Assembly (NCBI RefSeq): GCF_014836985.1
Contig: NZ_JACSPU010000001.1
Location: 555,473 to 619,472 of the forward strand
DNA from: Planococcus wigleyi
Lineage (GTDB): Bacteria > Bacillota > Bacilli > Bacillales_A > Planococcaceae
Direction: 5' to 3'
Length of the DNA: 64,000 nt
The notes beneath the pieces were generated by a model that was given only the letters and a program-made list of their open reading frames with translations, did not search any database and was not told the DNA's origin. Both the position numbers and the translations under genes were made by a program. Position 1 is the first letter of the stretch, and each line of letters begins with the position of its first letter. This document shows, in pieces, positions 52,161 to 61,245 of this stretch.

Positions 52161-53234
52161 GTTTTCCATATCCATTTTAAATTCCAGGAATAGTTCGTTG
52201 TAGATTCCCAGCATTTCAAGTCCCAGATTTTCGTAGACTTCAAGGCGCTCCCGAAGTTCTTCCGGGGGATAGAATCGTTCATCTCCGGTAACTTCCGGGT
52301 CCATCAACGCAATCGCTTCTTCGTTCGGAGTGGAGTATCCGACGTAATCCGCATTTTGCGCTGCCACTTCCGCATCCAGCATAAAGTTGATGAATGCGTG
52401 GGCGCCTTCCACATTTCCGGCTGTCTTTGGAATGACCATATTGTCAAACCATAAGTTCGAGCCTTCCTCAGGGACCACGTAATCGATGTCTTCATTGATC
52501 CACATCATATCGGCAGCTTGTCCGGACCAAGTAACCGCTACTGCAGCTTCTTCCCGGCGCATCATTTCAACAATTTCATCACCGATGATGGCTTTGACGT
52601 TCGGGCCCATCGTTTTCAATTTATCCGTGGCTTCACGCAATTCACCCATGTCGGTCGAATTCAGTGAATAGCCTAAACTGTTCAGCCCCATGCCGATGAC
52701 TTCACGCGCACTGTCGACAAGGATCACTTCCTGTTCGAGTGTAGGATTCCATAAATCATCCCAACTTTCGAACGTCTGTCCTTCCAACAAGGTCGGATTG
52801 AATGCAATCCCGACTGTTCCCCAGAAATAAGGAATCGAGTATTCGTTGCCTGGATCAAAAGGCAAGTCGAGGAAATACGGATCGATGTTCTCAAGATTCG
52901 GCAATAGCTCATGGTCCATTGGGTGCAGCAGGTCGTTTTCCTTCATTTTTTCGATGGCGTATTCAGAAGGCATCGCAACATCGTAAGTTGTGCCGCCCTG
53001 TTCAATTTTGGTCATCATCGATTCATTTGAATCAAATGTTTCATAAACCACCGAAATATTGGTTTCTTCTTCAAATTGGTCGATCAGTTCGGGATCGATG
53101 TATTCACCCCAGTTGTAGACGGAAATGGAGCCTCCGCCAATAGTTGCCGAACTTTTTTCCATGGCGTTGACCACATATAAGAGAATGGCCGATACCAGCA
53201 GGATGGCTATAGCGGCTCTGACGATTTCTTTCAT
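52158..53234 (-). CDS. potD: spermidine/putrescine-binding protein
   Basis: 358 aa; AGGAGGCG precedes ATG 53234. The N-terminal hydrophobic stretch (residues ~7-24) has no lipobox Cys, so the protein looks anchored by an uncleaved or simple signal segment. Family marks: SVYNWGEYIDPELIDQFEEE, TYDVAMPSEYAIEKM, and AHAFINFMLDAEVAA. Binds polyamines outside the membrane for PotABC. Overlaps potC by 4 bases. Confidence 0.93.
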   Translation of the reverse strand: MKEIVRAAIAILLVSAILLYVVNAMEKSSATIGGGSISVYNWGEYIDPELIDQFEEETNISVVYETFDSNESMMTKIEQGGTTYDVAMPSEYAIEKMKENDLLHPMDHELLPNLENIDPYFLDLPFDPGNEYSIPYFWGTVGIAFNPTLLEGQTFESWDDLWNPTLEQEVILVDSAREVIGMGLNSLGYSLNSTDMGELREATDKLKTMGPNVKAIIGDEIVEMMRREEAAVAVTWSGQAADMMWINEDIDYVVPEEGSNLWFDNMVIPKTAGNVEGAHAFINFMLDAEVAAQNADYVGYSTPNEEAIALMDPEVTGDERFYPPEELRERLEVYENLGLEMLGIYNELFLEFKMDMEN

Positions 53235-54037
53235 AGTTTGGCGCCTCCTGTTCCAGGGGTTTGTCCGGCCCGTTGATTAAAGAAGTAGTAGCCGAGGACC
53301 AGTCCAAGCGTTACTACAAAAATCAACGCGGAAAGTGCATTGATGGTCAAAGTGATCCCTGCACGGGCCATTGAATAGATCTCAATGGATAAGGTCGAGA
53401 AACCGTTTCCTGTAACGAAAAACGTAACTGCAAAATCATCAAGCGAATAAGTCAAGGCGAGGAAAAATCCAGCGAAAATACCCGGCTTGATATAAGGAAT
53501 GATAACGCGTGTCAAAATATCCCGTTTCGATGCGCCAAGGTCGGTCGCAGCGTCTATCAGCGACCCGCTCATTTCCTGCAGCTTTGGCAATACCATGATC
53601 ACCACAATCGGAATACTGAAGGCGATGTGTGAAATCAAGACAGAAGCAAAGCCGAGTTTGACGCCGATCATCGTGAACAAAATCAGGAACGATGCCCCGA
53701 TGATGACGTCCGGACTGACGATCAAAATGGTGTTCAAAGACAGAACGGCGTTGCGCGTTTTGCGGTTTCGCAAAAAGACGATGCCAATTGCGCCAAGAAC
53801 GCCGATTGCTGTTGAGATAAGTGAAGACAACAAAGCGATAATGATAGTATTCATTAAAATGATCAGCAGCCGCGTATCGTTGAATACAGCGCCGTAATGC
53901 TCCAAAGTGAATCCTTCAAAGCTCGACATGGTGCCTCCGCTGTTGAAGGAGTAAAAGATCAGATAAAAGATCGGCGCATAGAGAATGGCAAAAACGACTA
54001 CCAAATACAGTTTTGCGGACTTACTTAGTTTTGCCAT
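53231..54037 (-). CDS. potC: spermidine/putrescine ABC permease
   Basis: 268 aa; ATG 54037 with AGGAGGTG. Six TM segments. The EAA loop that contacts PotA is DAATDLGASKRDILTRVIIP. Overlaps potB by 17 bases and potD by 4, all on the minus strand. Confidence 0.93.
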   Translation of the reverse strand: MAKLSKSAKLYLVVVFAILYAPIFYLIFYSFNSGGTMSSFEGFTLEHYGAVFNDTRLLIILMNTIIIALLSSLISTAIGVLGAIGIVFLRNRKTRNAVLSLNTILIVSPDVIIGASFLILFTMIGVKLGFASVLISHIAFSIPIVVIMVLPKLQEMSGSLIDAATDLGASKRDILTRVIIPYIKPGIFAGFFLALTYSLDDFAVTFFVTGNGFSTLSIEIYSMARAGITLTINALSALIFVVTLGLVLGYYFFNQRAGQTPGTGGAKL

Positions 54038-54845
54038 TATATGCACCTCCTTTTTCTTTGTGGCCAGTCAGCATCATGATGATGATCATGAACAAGATCA
54101 AGAACACGGCAATGGTCGAACCCATTCCCCAGTTCTGTGTCACAAGAAATTGCTGTTCGATTGCTGTACCCAGTGTAATGACTTTGTTTCCAGCAATCAG
54201 GCGAGTGATGACAAAAAGCGACAAGGCAGGGATAAACACAGCCTGTACACCTGATTTCACTCCATTGATGGCCATAGGGAAAATAACGCGTCTGAAAGTC
54301 GTGAAAGAGGAAGCTCCCAGATCGCGTGAAGCATCGATCAATGCCGGATTGATTTTATCCAGCGAATTGAAAATCGGCAAGACCATAAACGGAATGAAAA
54401 TATAAACCGATACAAAGATAAAGCTGAAATCTGTAAACAATATCTGCCACGGGCCTGCTCCGAGTGTCTGAAGCAGTTTGTTGGCAGGGCCGTACAATCC
54501 GAAAATCCCGATAAAGGCATAAGCCTTCAACAATAAGTTGATCCATGAAGGAATGATGATCAACAACAGCCACAGCTGCTTATGCTTGGTCTTAGTCAAC
54601 CAATAAGCTGTTGGATAGGCAATCAGGATTGTGATAACGGTAATCAGGAAAGCGTACCAGAACGAGCTTAATGTCATCCGCAGGTAAACGGAAGAAAAGA
54701 AGTTCTGGTAGTTTTCCAATGTAAAGGCACCAGTCAAATCCAAGAACGAGAAATAGAAGATCAAGGCAATCGGTGCAATAACGAATAAGGCAATCCATAT
54801 ATAATAAGGGACAAGGTATAACGGGCGCGATGGGTTATCTTTCAT
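54021..54845 (-). CDS. potB: spermidine/putrescine ABC permease
   Basis: 274 aa; ATG 54845 ([15 protein letters not shown]) with GGAG upstream. Six TM segments, EAA loop [20 protein letters not shown]. Overlaps the end of potA by 11 bases, which implies coupled translation. Forms the channel with PotC. Confidence 0.93.
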   Translation of the reverse strand: MKDNPSRPLYLVPYYIWIALFVIAPIALIFYFSFLDLTGAFTLENYQNFFSSVYLRMTLSSFWYAFLITVITILIAYPTAYWLTKTKHKQLWLLLIIIPSWINLLLKAYAFIGIFGLYGPANKLLQTLGAGPWQILFTDFSFIFVSVYIFIPFMVLPIFNSLDKINPALIDASRDLGASSFTTFRRVIFPMAINGVKSGVQAVFIPALSLFVITRLIAGNKVITLGTAIEQQFLVTQNWGMGSTIAVFLILFMIIIMMLTGHKEKGGAYNGKTK

Positions 54846-55941
54846 TGACAGCCGCTCCGTAGGATTCCAACCGTGCATCGAATGCTTCTTCCGATTCGTT
54901 CAAACGCATAACGTGAATCGCTTCTGGTGAGAAATCCAGGCCGATCTGTGAACCGACCTCAACTTTTTTCGTAGAATGGACGAGCCATTCGTTGCCTACT
55001 TCGTCAATTGTGGAAATTTCGAAATGCACCCCTCTGAACAATTGGGTATCAACAGTGACGGCCATTTTGCCGGTACCTGCCGTAGTGATTTCGAGATCTT
55101 CAGGACGGATGACGATTTCCACCTGTTCATTCGGATTCAATCCCGCATCCACACATTCAAAGTCTTTATTGGCAAAACGAACTTGATAATCGGCAATCAT
55201 GACGCCGCTGACGATATTCGATTCACCGATAAAGTCGGCGACAAAACGGTTGATAGGCTCATCATAGATATCCATCGGGGTTCCGCTTTGTTGAATTTGG
55301 CCAGCGTTCATGACGAAAATTTCATCAGACATGGCAAGTGCCTCTTCCTGGTCATGGGTAACAAAGACGAAGGTTTTCCCAAGGCGTTGCTGAAGTTCCC
55401 GCAATTCATACTGCATTTCTGTCCGCAGTTTCAAATCCAAGGCAGAAAGGGGCTCATCGAGCAAGATGACTTCAGGATCGTTGACAATTGCACGTGCGAT
55501 GGCAACGCGCTGGCGCTGGCCGCCGGACATCTCTGCGATTTCACGTTGTTCATAGCCCTGCAGATTGACGAAAGCCAAAGCCTCTCTTACGCGGCGCTCC
55601 ACTTCCGGGCCTTTCACTTTCTTGATGCGCAATCCGAATGCGATGTTTTCAAATACGTTCAAATGAGGAAACAAAGCATAGTCCTGGAACACCGTATTGA
55701 CTTGGCGCTGGTTTGCAGGAATCGTGTTCATTTTTTTGCCTTCTATATAGATATCGCCGCTGGTCGGTGTTGCAAAACCGGCTATCAGGCGCAAAATGGT
55801 TGTTTTCCCGCAGCCTGATGGACCAAGCAGCGTATAGAATTTTCCTTTTTCCAGTTCAAAGCTGACATTGTTCAATACATTGCCGGCACCTTCATAGGTC
55901 TGCGTGACATTTTCAAAACGTATAATTGATTTTTCGGACAT
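54835..55941 (-). CDS. potA: spermidine/putrescine ABC ATPase
   Basis: 368 aa. Walker [11 protein letters not shown]-loop [20 protein letters not shown], signature [14 protein letters not shown], Walker [14 protein letters not shown]-loop [14 protein letters not shown]. The C-terminal ~120 residues form the TOBE regulatory domain (VIRPEDLEI). AGGAGG precedes ATG 55941. It lies 15 bases after the regulator gene and drives polyamine import. Confidence 0.95.
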   Translation of the reverse strand: MSEKSIIRFENVTQTYEGAGNVLNNVSFELEKGKFYTLLGPSGCGKTTILRLIAGFATPTSGDIYIEGKKMNTIPANQRQVNTVFQDYALFPHLNVFENIAFGLRIKKVKGPEVERRVREALAFVNLQGYEQREIAEMSGGQRQRVAIARAIVNDPEVILLDEPLSALDLKLRTEMQYELRELQQRLGKTFVFVTHDQEEALAMSDEIFVMNAGQIQQSGTPMDIYDEPINRFVADFIGESNIVSGVMIADYQVRFANKDFECVDAGLNPNEQVEIVIRPEDLEITTAGTGKMAVTVDTQLFRGVHFEISTIDEVGNEWLVHSTKKVEVGSQIGLDFSPEAIHVMRLNESEEAFDARLESYGAAVNER

Positions 55942-55956
55942 AAGATCCCTCCTGAA

Positions 55957-56496
55957 TTATAAATAAGATTGTGTGGTAACGATGATCATTTCAGAGATGC
56001 CATCAAAATCATTGATCAATTGATGGTGATTGGAAGCTTCAAAATAGATGGAATCGCCGGCAGCTGCCGAATATTGGTGATCACCGATTCTGAGCAGAAC
56101 CCGTCCTTCGAGAACGTAGATGAATGTTTCTGCAGAAGAGGGTTCAAATTCTTTAAAATGCCCATTTGTCTGGAAAGTTAAATAGACAGGCTCCATTTCC
56201 TTTTCATTGGATGTGGGAATAAGCCATTCCACTTCATATCCGGCTTCTTCGTCAACGTGTGCAGTGTGGTCGGCGGTGGAGTATACAACTTTGACGTCCC
56301 GTTCATCGGAAAAAAATTCTTTGGGAGTGGTCCCCAGCACTTCAAGCAACGTGAAAAAGGTTTCTATAGAAGGGGAATTCATGTCACGTTCCAACTGAGA
56401 AATAAAGCCTTTGCTCAAGTCGGTCCGTTTTCCCAATTCTTCCTGTGTCAATCCGTTCTTTAATCGAAGACGTTTGATTTTTGTTCCGATTTCCAA
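55957..56496 (-). CDS. XRE-family regulator with cupin domain
   Basis: 179 aa. N-terminal helix-turn-helix (residues ~5-60, LRLKNGLTQEELGKRTDLSK then QLERDMNSPSIETFFTLLEV) and C-terminal cupin (~105-179, ETFIYVLEGRVLLRIGD). This architecture is common for regulators of polyamine genes (PuuR type), the cupin binding the ligand. It is the first gene of the potABCD operon and probably autoregulates it; an AT-rich dyad region lies upstream. Confidence 0.9.
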   Translation of the reverse strand: MEIGTKIKRLRLKNGLTQEELGKRTDLSKGFISQLERDMNSPSIETFFTLLEVLGTTPKEFFSDERDVKVVYSTADHTAHVDEEAGYEVEWLIPTSNEKEMEPVYLTFQTNGHFKEFEPSSAETFIYVLEGRVLLRIGDHQYSAAAGDSIYFEASNHHQLINDFDGISEMIIVTTQSYL

Positions 56497-56900
56497 CAGA
56501 ATTCTCCTCGATTCCTATTAAGTGAAAATTTCATAAAGTTTAGTTAAAATATACTTTTAGTTTACTAATAGCATATATTCATTATACGAGAAGAGCGATA
56601 ATTTTCAAGTAAGAATTTATTTTCAATAAAGGATTGTTATCTATTGCAATTTGGCATGGGTTTTTACTATCATAGAGAAAGTGTGAAATTAAAAATAGTA
56701 CATTTAACTTATAACAGGCTACTGGAAGCTTTCCGATGAATGAAACTAACATATAAAAATGATGGCTGGACGGAACAATAAGCCTCTGCGCGATTTCAGC
56801 CGATGTCCCGTTGTCACCGGCATTGGGAGTAGAGCAGCTGTCCGGATACAGCTGATGAATCCAAGTACTATAGCACGACCAAACTCTAGGAGTGATCAAT
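56497..56900. promoter_or_regulatory. 404-base intergenic region with pot operon control sequences
   Basis: 56534-56568 is AT-rich and holds two similar elements, GTTTAGTTAAAA and TTTTAGTTTACTAA, the second with a TTAGT-TT-ACTAA dyad. They sit ~45 bases before the regulator gene and are a likely autoregulatory site. Further on, CAGCTGT/ACAGCTG (about 56839-56858) forms a small hairpin ahead of the plus-strand gene at 56901. Longer frames in this region have no ribosome site or family resemblance and are not called. Confidence 0.4.
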
Positions 56901-57197
56901 GTGAACGGCAAAATGAATTTTTTTCTTGATCCTAAAAACCGGGTCATTCAAAAACCTTCGATTATGAATTACAAGCAGGACCAGCAAGGATTGTACCTTG
57001 TAGCAGACAAGCGTTTTATCAATTGGATGGATGTCCATACCTATTGCCACACTTGTTTGTCGGCACTGACGTTTGACGATGAATTTGATGCAAGCTACTG
57101 CGCCGACTGCAATGAATGGCGGGAAGAACCTTGCACAGACATCAGTTGCGAGTATTGTGAAAATCGTCCAAAACGACCTTTGGATCCCCGCCGATAA
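56901..57197 (+). CDS. 98-aa Cys-rich protein (putative zinc-binding)
   Basis: GTG 56901 follows TAGGAGTGA at 8-base spacing. The N-terminal half (MNGKMNFFLDPKNR, then IQKPSIMNYKQDQQGLYL) is ordinary. The second half carries YCHTC, then SYCADC, then CTDISCEYC: seven Cys in CxxC-type pairs, a good zinc-knuckle or rubredoxin-like arrangement. C-terminus is basic (RPKRPLDPRR). Family not recognised. Terminator overlaps the stop. Monocistronic. Confidence 0.68.
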   Translation: MNGKMNFFLDPKNRVIQKPSIMNYKQDQQGLYLVADKRFINWMDVHTYCHTCLSALTFDDEFDASYCADCNEWREEPCTDISCEYCENRPKRPLDPRR

Positions 57198-57213
57198 GCG
57201 GGGTTTTTTTATT
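57184..57213 (+). terminator. terminator of Cys-rich gene
   Basis: CCCCGC-CGATAA-GCGGGG followed by seven T's. The stop codon lies in the loop. Confidence 0.92.
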
Positions 57214-57299
57214 TTACCGAAAGTTGTTCGGCATATTGAGATTTTTAGTTTGCATTATGTATGCTAGAATAGAAGCAATTGAAAATGTGGAGGATGGAT

Positions 57300-57959
57300 A
57301 TGAAAAAGGAATTTGTAGTCATTGGGCTTGGCCGGTTTGGCGGAAGCATTGTGCGTGAGTTGATCGAACAGGATGCGGACGTTATGGCAATCGATAAGGA
57401 TTCGGAACGGGTAGATGAATTTTCGTCCATCGCGACACAAGCGGTTGTAGCGGATACGACCGATGAAGCGGTTCTGAAATCATTGGGAATCCGAAATTTT
57501 GAACACGTCATCGTGGCAATTGGGGAAAATATCCAAGCCAGTATATTGACGACGCTGATGTTGAAGGAAATAGGCGTAAAAAAAATTACGGTAAAAGCGC
57601 AAAATGATTACCATGCTAAAGTGCTGGATAAAATTGGCGCCGATAAAGTGGTTCACCCGGAACGGGATATGGGAATCCGGATTGCCCATAACATCCTGTC
57701 CAATAACGTGCTGGATTATCTCGAACTGTCCGACGAACATTCCATTATGGAAATCAAAGCCAATCACAAATTGGCAGGCTATACATTAATTGGGCTTGAT
57801 ATCCGGGCAAGGTACGGCATCAACATCGTAGCCATTAAACGGAAAGACGACATTATCGTTTCTCCGCAGGCCGATATGGAGATTGAACAGGAAGATGTCC
57901 TGATCATCATTGGATCAGACGCGGACATCAATCGTTTCGAGAAAAAAATGATGAATTGA
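57300..57959 (+). CDS. ktrC: potassium channel gating ring protein KtrC (RCK domain)
   Basis: 219 aa; ATG 57300 with GGAGG upstream. RCK_N Rossmann domain begins VIGLGRFGGSIVREL (GxGxxG) with acidic IDKDSERVDEF; RCK_C (TrkA_C) covers ~135-219. In B. subtilis KtrC gates KtrD and binds c-di-AMP through its C-domain, shutting K+ uptake. The position beside rnjA matches ykqB-ykqC. The membrane partner ktrD is at 27315. Confidence 0.93.
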   Translation: MKKEFVVIGLGRFGGSIVRELIEQDADVMAIDKDSERVDEFSSIATQAVVADTTDEAVLKSLGIRNFEHVIVAIGENIQASILTTLMLKEIGVKKITVKAQNDYHAKVLDKIGADKVVHPERDMGIRIAHNILSNNVLDYLELSDEHSIMEIKANHKLAGYTLIGLDIRARYGINIVAIKRKDDIIVSPQADMEIEQEDVLIIIGSDADINRFEKKMMN

Positions 57960-57974
57960 TTGCTGCAAAACAAG

Positions 57975-58016
57975 AAAAAGACCGGAAAAGGGAGTGCATC
58001 CTTTTCCGGTCTTTGT
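57975..58016 (+). terminator. terminator of ktrC
   Basis: AAAGACCGGAAAAGG pairs with CCTTTTCCGGTCTTT around GAGTGCAT. The following T run is short. Confidence 0.82.
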
Positions 58017-58041
58017 TTCCCTGTATTATATGAAAATAAAG

Positions 58042-58082
58042 AAAGGTGCATCGGAATGATTATCCGGTGCACCTTTTTTTAT
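58042..58082. terminator. terminator of rnjA (bidirectional)
   Basis: AAAGGTGCA-CGGA pairs with TCCG-TGCACCTTT. T-rich on the plus side and preceded by A's/T's on the minus. It lies 9 bases past the rnjA stop. Confidence 0.8.
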
Positions 58083-58090
58083 TTGCTTAA

Positions 58091-59758
58091 TTAAACTTCC
58101 ATAATTACCGGCAAAATCATTGGACGGCGTTTTGTTTTTTCATACAAATACGGTCCGAGAACGTCAGAAATATCATTTTTTAATTCTGCCCATTCTGTGT
58201 TTTTGCTGTGTATTTTTTTATTGAGATGGCGATTCAGCATTTGCTGAGCCTCATAGATCATTGTGCCAGACTCACGCATGTAAACGAATCCGCGTGAGAT
58301 GATGTCGGGACCTGAAACCATCTTGTTCTTTTTCATGTCAACGCTGACGACAACAATGACCAATCCTTCTTCGGAAAGGACACGGCGGTCACGCAAAACG
58401 ATATTGCCGATATCTCCGATGCCGCTGCCGTCGATATAGACATCACCAGAAGGGATGCGTCCTGCAACAGAAGCTTCGTCTTGCCCTAAAGCAAGAACTT
58501 CGCCATTTTCCATGATGAATGTGTTTTCCAAAGGAACATCACATTCAACGGCCAATCCTGCATGCGTTTTTAACATCCGGAATTCACCATGAATCGGCAT
58601 GAAGTATTTTGGTTTGATTAAACGAAGCATCAATTTGTTTTCGGGCTCTGAGCCGTGGCCTGATGTATGGATATTGTTAAGTGATCCATGAATCACGTCT
58701 GCTCCAGCGCGGAACAACAAGTTGATTGTACGGTTGACGCTGCTCGTATTGCCCGGAATCGGAGAAGACGAGAAGACAACCGTGTCGTTTGGCTGAATCT
58801 GGATTTGGCGATGAGTGCCGTTGGCGATTCTTGAAAGGGCAGCCATCGGTTCGCCCTGTGAACCGGTGCAAAGAATCAATACTTCGTTTGCAGGTAAACG
58901 GTTTAAGGTTTGTGTATCTACAAATGCATCCTCAGGTGCATTGATATAGCCCAGCTCACGGCCGATTGTCATGGCGTTGTCCATGCTGCGTCCGAAGACG
59001 GCAATCTTACGGCCTTGTGCGACCGCTTCATCCGTTACTTGCTGAAGACGGTAGATGTTTGACGCAAAAGTCGCAAAGATCAGGCGTCCATCAATTTTTC
59101 TCATGATGTCTTTGATGGAATCGCCGACTTTTCGTTCTGACATGGTAAAGTCAGGAACTTCAGCATTGGTACTGTCGGACAATAAGCATAAAACGCCTTC
59201 ACTGCCGATTTGGGCCATTTTCAATAAGTTGGCAGGTTCGCCTACCGGTGTGAAATCGAATTTGAAATCTCCTGTGTGGACAATATTGCCGGGTGGCGTT
59301 TTTACCACGACACCAAAAGCATCAGGGATACTGTGGGTAGTACGGAAAAAGCTAACAGCCGTTTTACGGAACTTGATGACGTCATCTTCTTCGATTTCCG
59401 TCATCTTCGTTTGGCGCAACAAGCCATGTTCTTCCAGCTTTTTGCGCAATAGGCCTAGAGCCAGTTTTCCGCCGTATACAGGAATGTTGATTTTCTTAAG
59501 AAGGTAAGGGATACCGCCGATGTGATCTTCATGGCCATGCGTAATGAAAAGGCCTTTAATTTTGTCGACATTCTTTACTAAGTATGTGTAATCCGGAATA
59601 ACGTAATCGATTCCGAGCAAATCGTCTTCCGGGAATTTAATGCCTGCATCAATCAGAATGATTTCATCCTGGAATTGGACACCATACGTATTTTTACCGA
59701 TTTCGCCTAGTCCGCCAAGTGCGAAAACAGCTGTCTGATCGTTTTTAACGAATTTCAT
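58091..59758 (-). CDS. rnjA: ribonuclease J1
   Basis: 555 aa metallo-beta-lactamase/beta-CASP RNase, with both endo- and 5'-exonuclease activity, central to mRNA decay and rRNA maturation. Metal motif [17 protein letters not shown], further ligands in [13 protein letters not shown], beta-CASP part with [14 protein letters not shown] and [12 protein letters not shown], then PIHGEFRML. Starts 2 bases after rpoY with no separate Shine-Dalgarno, so translation is coupled. Same pair as ykqC-ykzG in B. subtilis. Confidence 0.97.
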   Translation of the reverse strand: MKFVKNDQTAVFALGGLGEIGKNTYGVQFQDEIILIDAGIKFPEDDLLGIDYVIPDYTYLVKNVDKIKGLFITHGHEDHIGGIPYLLKKINIPVYGGKLALGLLRKKLEEHGLLRQTKMTEIEEDDVIKFRKTAVSFFRTTHSIPDAFGVVVKTPPGNIVHTGDFKFDFTPVGEPANLLKMAQIGSEGVLCLLSDSTNAEVPDFTMSERKVGDSIKDIMRKIDGRLIFATFASNIYRLQQVTDEAVAQGRKIAVFGRSMDNAMTIGRELGYINAPEDAFVDTQTLNRLPANEVLILCTGSQGEPMAALSRIANGTHRQIQIQPNDTVVFSSSPIPGNTSSVNRTINLLFRAGADVIHGSLNNIHTSGHGSEPENKLMLRLIKPKYFMPIHGEFRMLKTHAGLAVECDVPLENTFIMENGEVLALGQDEASVAGRIPSGDVYIDGSGIGDIGNIVLRDRRVLSEEGLVIVVVSVDMKKNKMVSGPDIISRGFVYMRESGTMIYEAQQMLNRHLNKKIHSKNTEWAELKNDISDVLGPYLYEKTKRRPMILPVIMEV

Positions 59759-59760
59759 CG

Positions 59761-59973
59761 TTATTCTACGCTCTCGACTTCGTAATTTTGGCTGGCTTGT
59801 TCATACTCGAGATGATTGCCTTCAAGTAATTGAACAAGTTCAATATTGTAGTTACGGTCTTTTAAGTGGTTTCGGACTTCGCGCTCGGATGCTGCTTCCA
59901 CATAAAGACTTTGGGTATTTTCACGAACTGGTACTTCAAAACGGTTTTCTTGGTAGTATACTTTAAAAATCAT
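59761..59973 (-). CDS. rpoY: RNA polymerase epsilon subunit (RpoY)
   Basis: 70 aa; ATG 59973 with AGGAG upstream (the frame back to 60000 adds only untranslated leader). [19 protein letters not shown] and [18 protein letters not shown] are the conserved family segments. Small accessory subunit of Firmicute RNA polymerase. Always paired with rnjA. Confidence 0.95.
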   Translation of the reverse strand: MIFKVYYQENRFEVPVRENTQSLYVEAASEREVRNHLKDRNYNIELVQLLEGNHLEYEQASQNYEVESVE

Positions 59974-60044
59974 TGTTTGCTCTCCTTTTTCCACGCTCAA
60001 ATAAATGCACTTCCTTTATATTATCATGTCGTTGTACTAAAATA

Positions 60045-60078
60045 AAGAATAGCCCTCCTTATTTATAAAGAAGGGCTA
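60045..60078 (-). terminator. terminator of the 23-aa gene
   Basis: On the minus strand AGCCCTTCTTTAT pairs with ATAAGGAGGGCT (with G-U) and is followed by ATTCTTT. It stands between the small gene and rpoY. Confidence 0.7.
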
Positions 60079-60084
60079 AATCGT

Positions 60085-60156
60085 TTATGCAATTTTCTTT
60101 TTGTTCATGATGCCATTGAGCTGTCTGAGAAGTTTTCGTTTCAAACGTTTCAACAT
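60085..60156 (-). CDS. 23-aa basic microprotein
   Basis: ATG 60156 follows AAGGAG at good spacing. The peptide is MLKRLKRKLLRQLN then GIMNKKKIA: ten basic residues, no acidic ones, and an amphipathic helix pattern. It has its own promoter (60178-60206) and terminator, a ~125-nt monocistronic unit. Possible membrane-surface or nucleic-acid-binding peptide, or a small regulatory RNA whose ORF is incidental. Family not recognised. Confidence 0.6.
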   Translation of the reverse strand: MLKRLKRKLLRQLNGIMNKKKIA

Positions 60157-60177
60157 GGCTTACCACTCCTTAAGGCG

Positions 60178-60206
60178 AGTATACTGCGTTTTCTGACAAT
60201 TGTAAA
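60178..60206 (-). promoter_or_regulatory. strong SigA promoter of the 23-aa gene
   Basis: Minus strand TTTACA (60201-60206), 17-base spacer, TATACT (60178-60183). Expected start near 60171, giving a 15-base leader. Confidence 0.75.
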
Positions 60207-60257
60207 GAATGCGGGCTTTATTTTAAGGGCCCAATCACATGGAATGGAGACGAGAAA

Positions 60258-61028
60258 ATGTCTAAATTATTATTGCTCGATATTGATGGGACTTTATTGG
60301 ATTCCCATAAAAAATTACCGGCTTCTGCTAAAGAAGCCTTGCAGCAAGCGCGTTTGAACGGCCATGATTTAGCCATTGCAACAGGGCGCGGCCCATTTAT
60401 GATCACTAATGTCCTAAAAGAGCTGGATATCGACACTTATATTACGTTTAACGGCCAGTACATAGCCCATAAAGGCGAGGCTATCCATAAGCAGGCAATT
60501 GATGCAGATGTTCTGAACGATATCTTTGAATTTGCGGATCAGCGTGACCATCCTCTGGTATTTATGAATGAAAATAAAATGGTGTCTTCGATCGACTTCC
60601 ATCCGGACATTGACGAAAGCATCAAAACCTTGAAAATGGCACATCCTGAAGTGGATAAAGAATTTTACCTGAATAATGATGTCTATCAAGCTTTGGTATT
60701 TTGTGAAGAAGAAGAAGAGCAGCAATACCATGACACATTCAAACAAGTGGATTTTGTCCGCTGGCACCGGGTATCATGCGATATTACGCCAAAAGGAGGA
60801 ACCAAGGCCAGTGGTATCAAACATTTGATTAAAGCTACTGGACACTCTATAGAAGAAACCATCGCATTCGGCGATGGGTTGAATGATCTGCAGATGATGG
60901 ATATTGCAGGATACAGTGTAGCAATGGAAAATGGCCATGAAGAAACAAAGAAACGTGCTTCTTATGTAACGGATCATGTAGACAATGACGGATTGGCAAA
61001 AGCGTTCAAGCATTTGAAGTTGATTTGA
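60258..61028 (+). CDS. ykrA: HAD-family phosphatase (Cof type, YkrA)
   Basis: 256 aa cytosolic HAD hydrolase. Motif I LLLDIDGTLLD with both catalytic Asp, motif II in ATGRGP, Lys in PKGGTKASGIKHL, motif IV IAFGDGLNDLQMM. A C2-type cap covers ~85-185. Acts on small phosphorylated metabolites; the specific substrate is unknown. Sits between rpoY and def as in B. subtilis. Confidence 0.9.
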   Translation: MSKLLLLDIDGTLLDSHKKLPASAKEALQQARLNGHDLAIATGRGPFMITNVLKELDIDTYITFNGQYIAHKGEAIHKQAIDADVLNDIFEFADQRDHPLVFMNENKMVSSIDFHPDIDESIKTLKMAHPEVDKEFYLNNDVYQALVFCEEEEEQQYHDTFKQVDFVRWHRVSCDITPKGGTKASGIKHLIKATGHSIEETIAFGDGLNDLQMMDIAGYSVAMENGHEETKKRASYVTDHVDNDGLAKAFKHLKLI

Positions 61029-61033
61029 TAAAG

Positions 61034-61190
61034 AAAAGCGCAAGCGCCCGTTTGAGGAACGTAAGCTAAAGGCGCGACTTCCTGTCGCAACGCTTACGTG
61101 ATCCGCCTCCTGCGGACCTCTGCCGGGTATAAGACAGACCAGCAGAGTGGCGATTTTGCCGCGGCGCTGGGTTGGCTTATGACCCAAAGC
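61034..61190. repeat. dispersed intergenic repeat, inverted relative to the 31-kb copies
   Basis: Begins GAAAAGCGCAAGCGCCCG, the reverse complement of the ...CGCTTGCGCTTTTC ends seen at 9.6 kb. The GCGACTTCCTGTCGCAACG stretch and the GCGGACCTCTGCC stretch match the reverse complement of about 31270-31330 with few changes. Non-coding, lies between ykrA and def. Confidence 0.72.
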
Positions 61191-61207
61191 TAAAAAGTGA
61201 ATCAGAC

Positions 61208-61245
61208 AAAAAAGAGACTCGGCTTACTCAGCCGAGTCTCTTTCA
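61208..61245 (-). terminator. terminator of def
   Basis: Minus strand AAAGAGACTCGGCT pairs with AGCCGAGTCTCTTT and is followed by U's. The def stop codon is in the loop. Confidence 0.92.

Noticed and set aside
56582-56947. 121-codon minus-strand frame between the pot regulator and the Cys-rich gene
   Set aside because: No ribosome site, odd composition, and it overlaps the start of a better-supported plus-strand gene.
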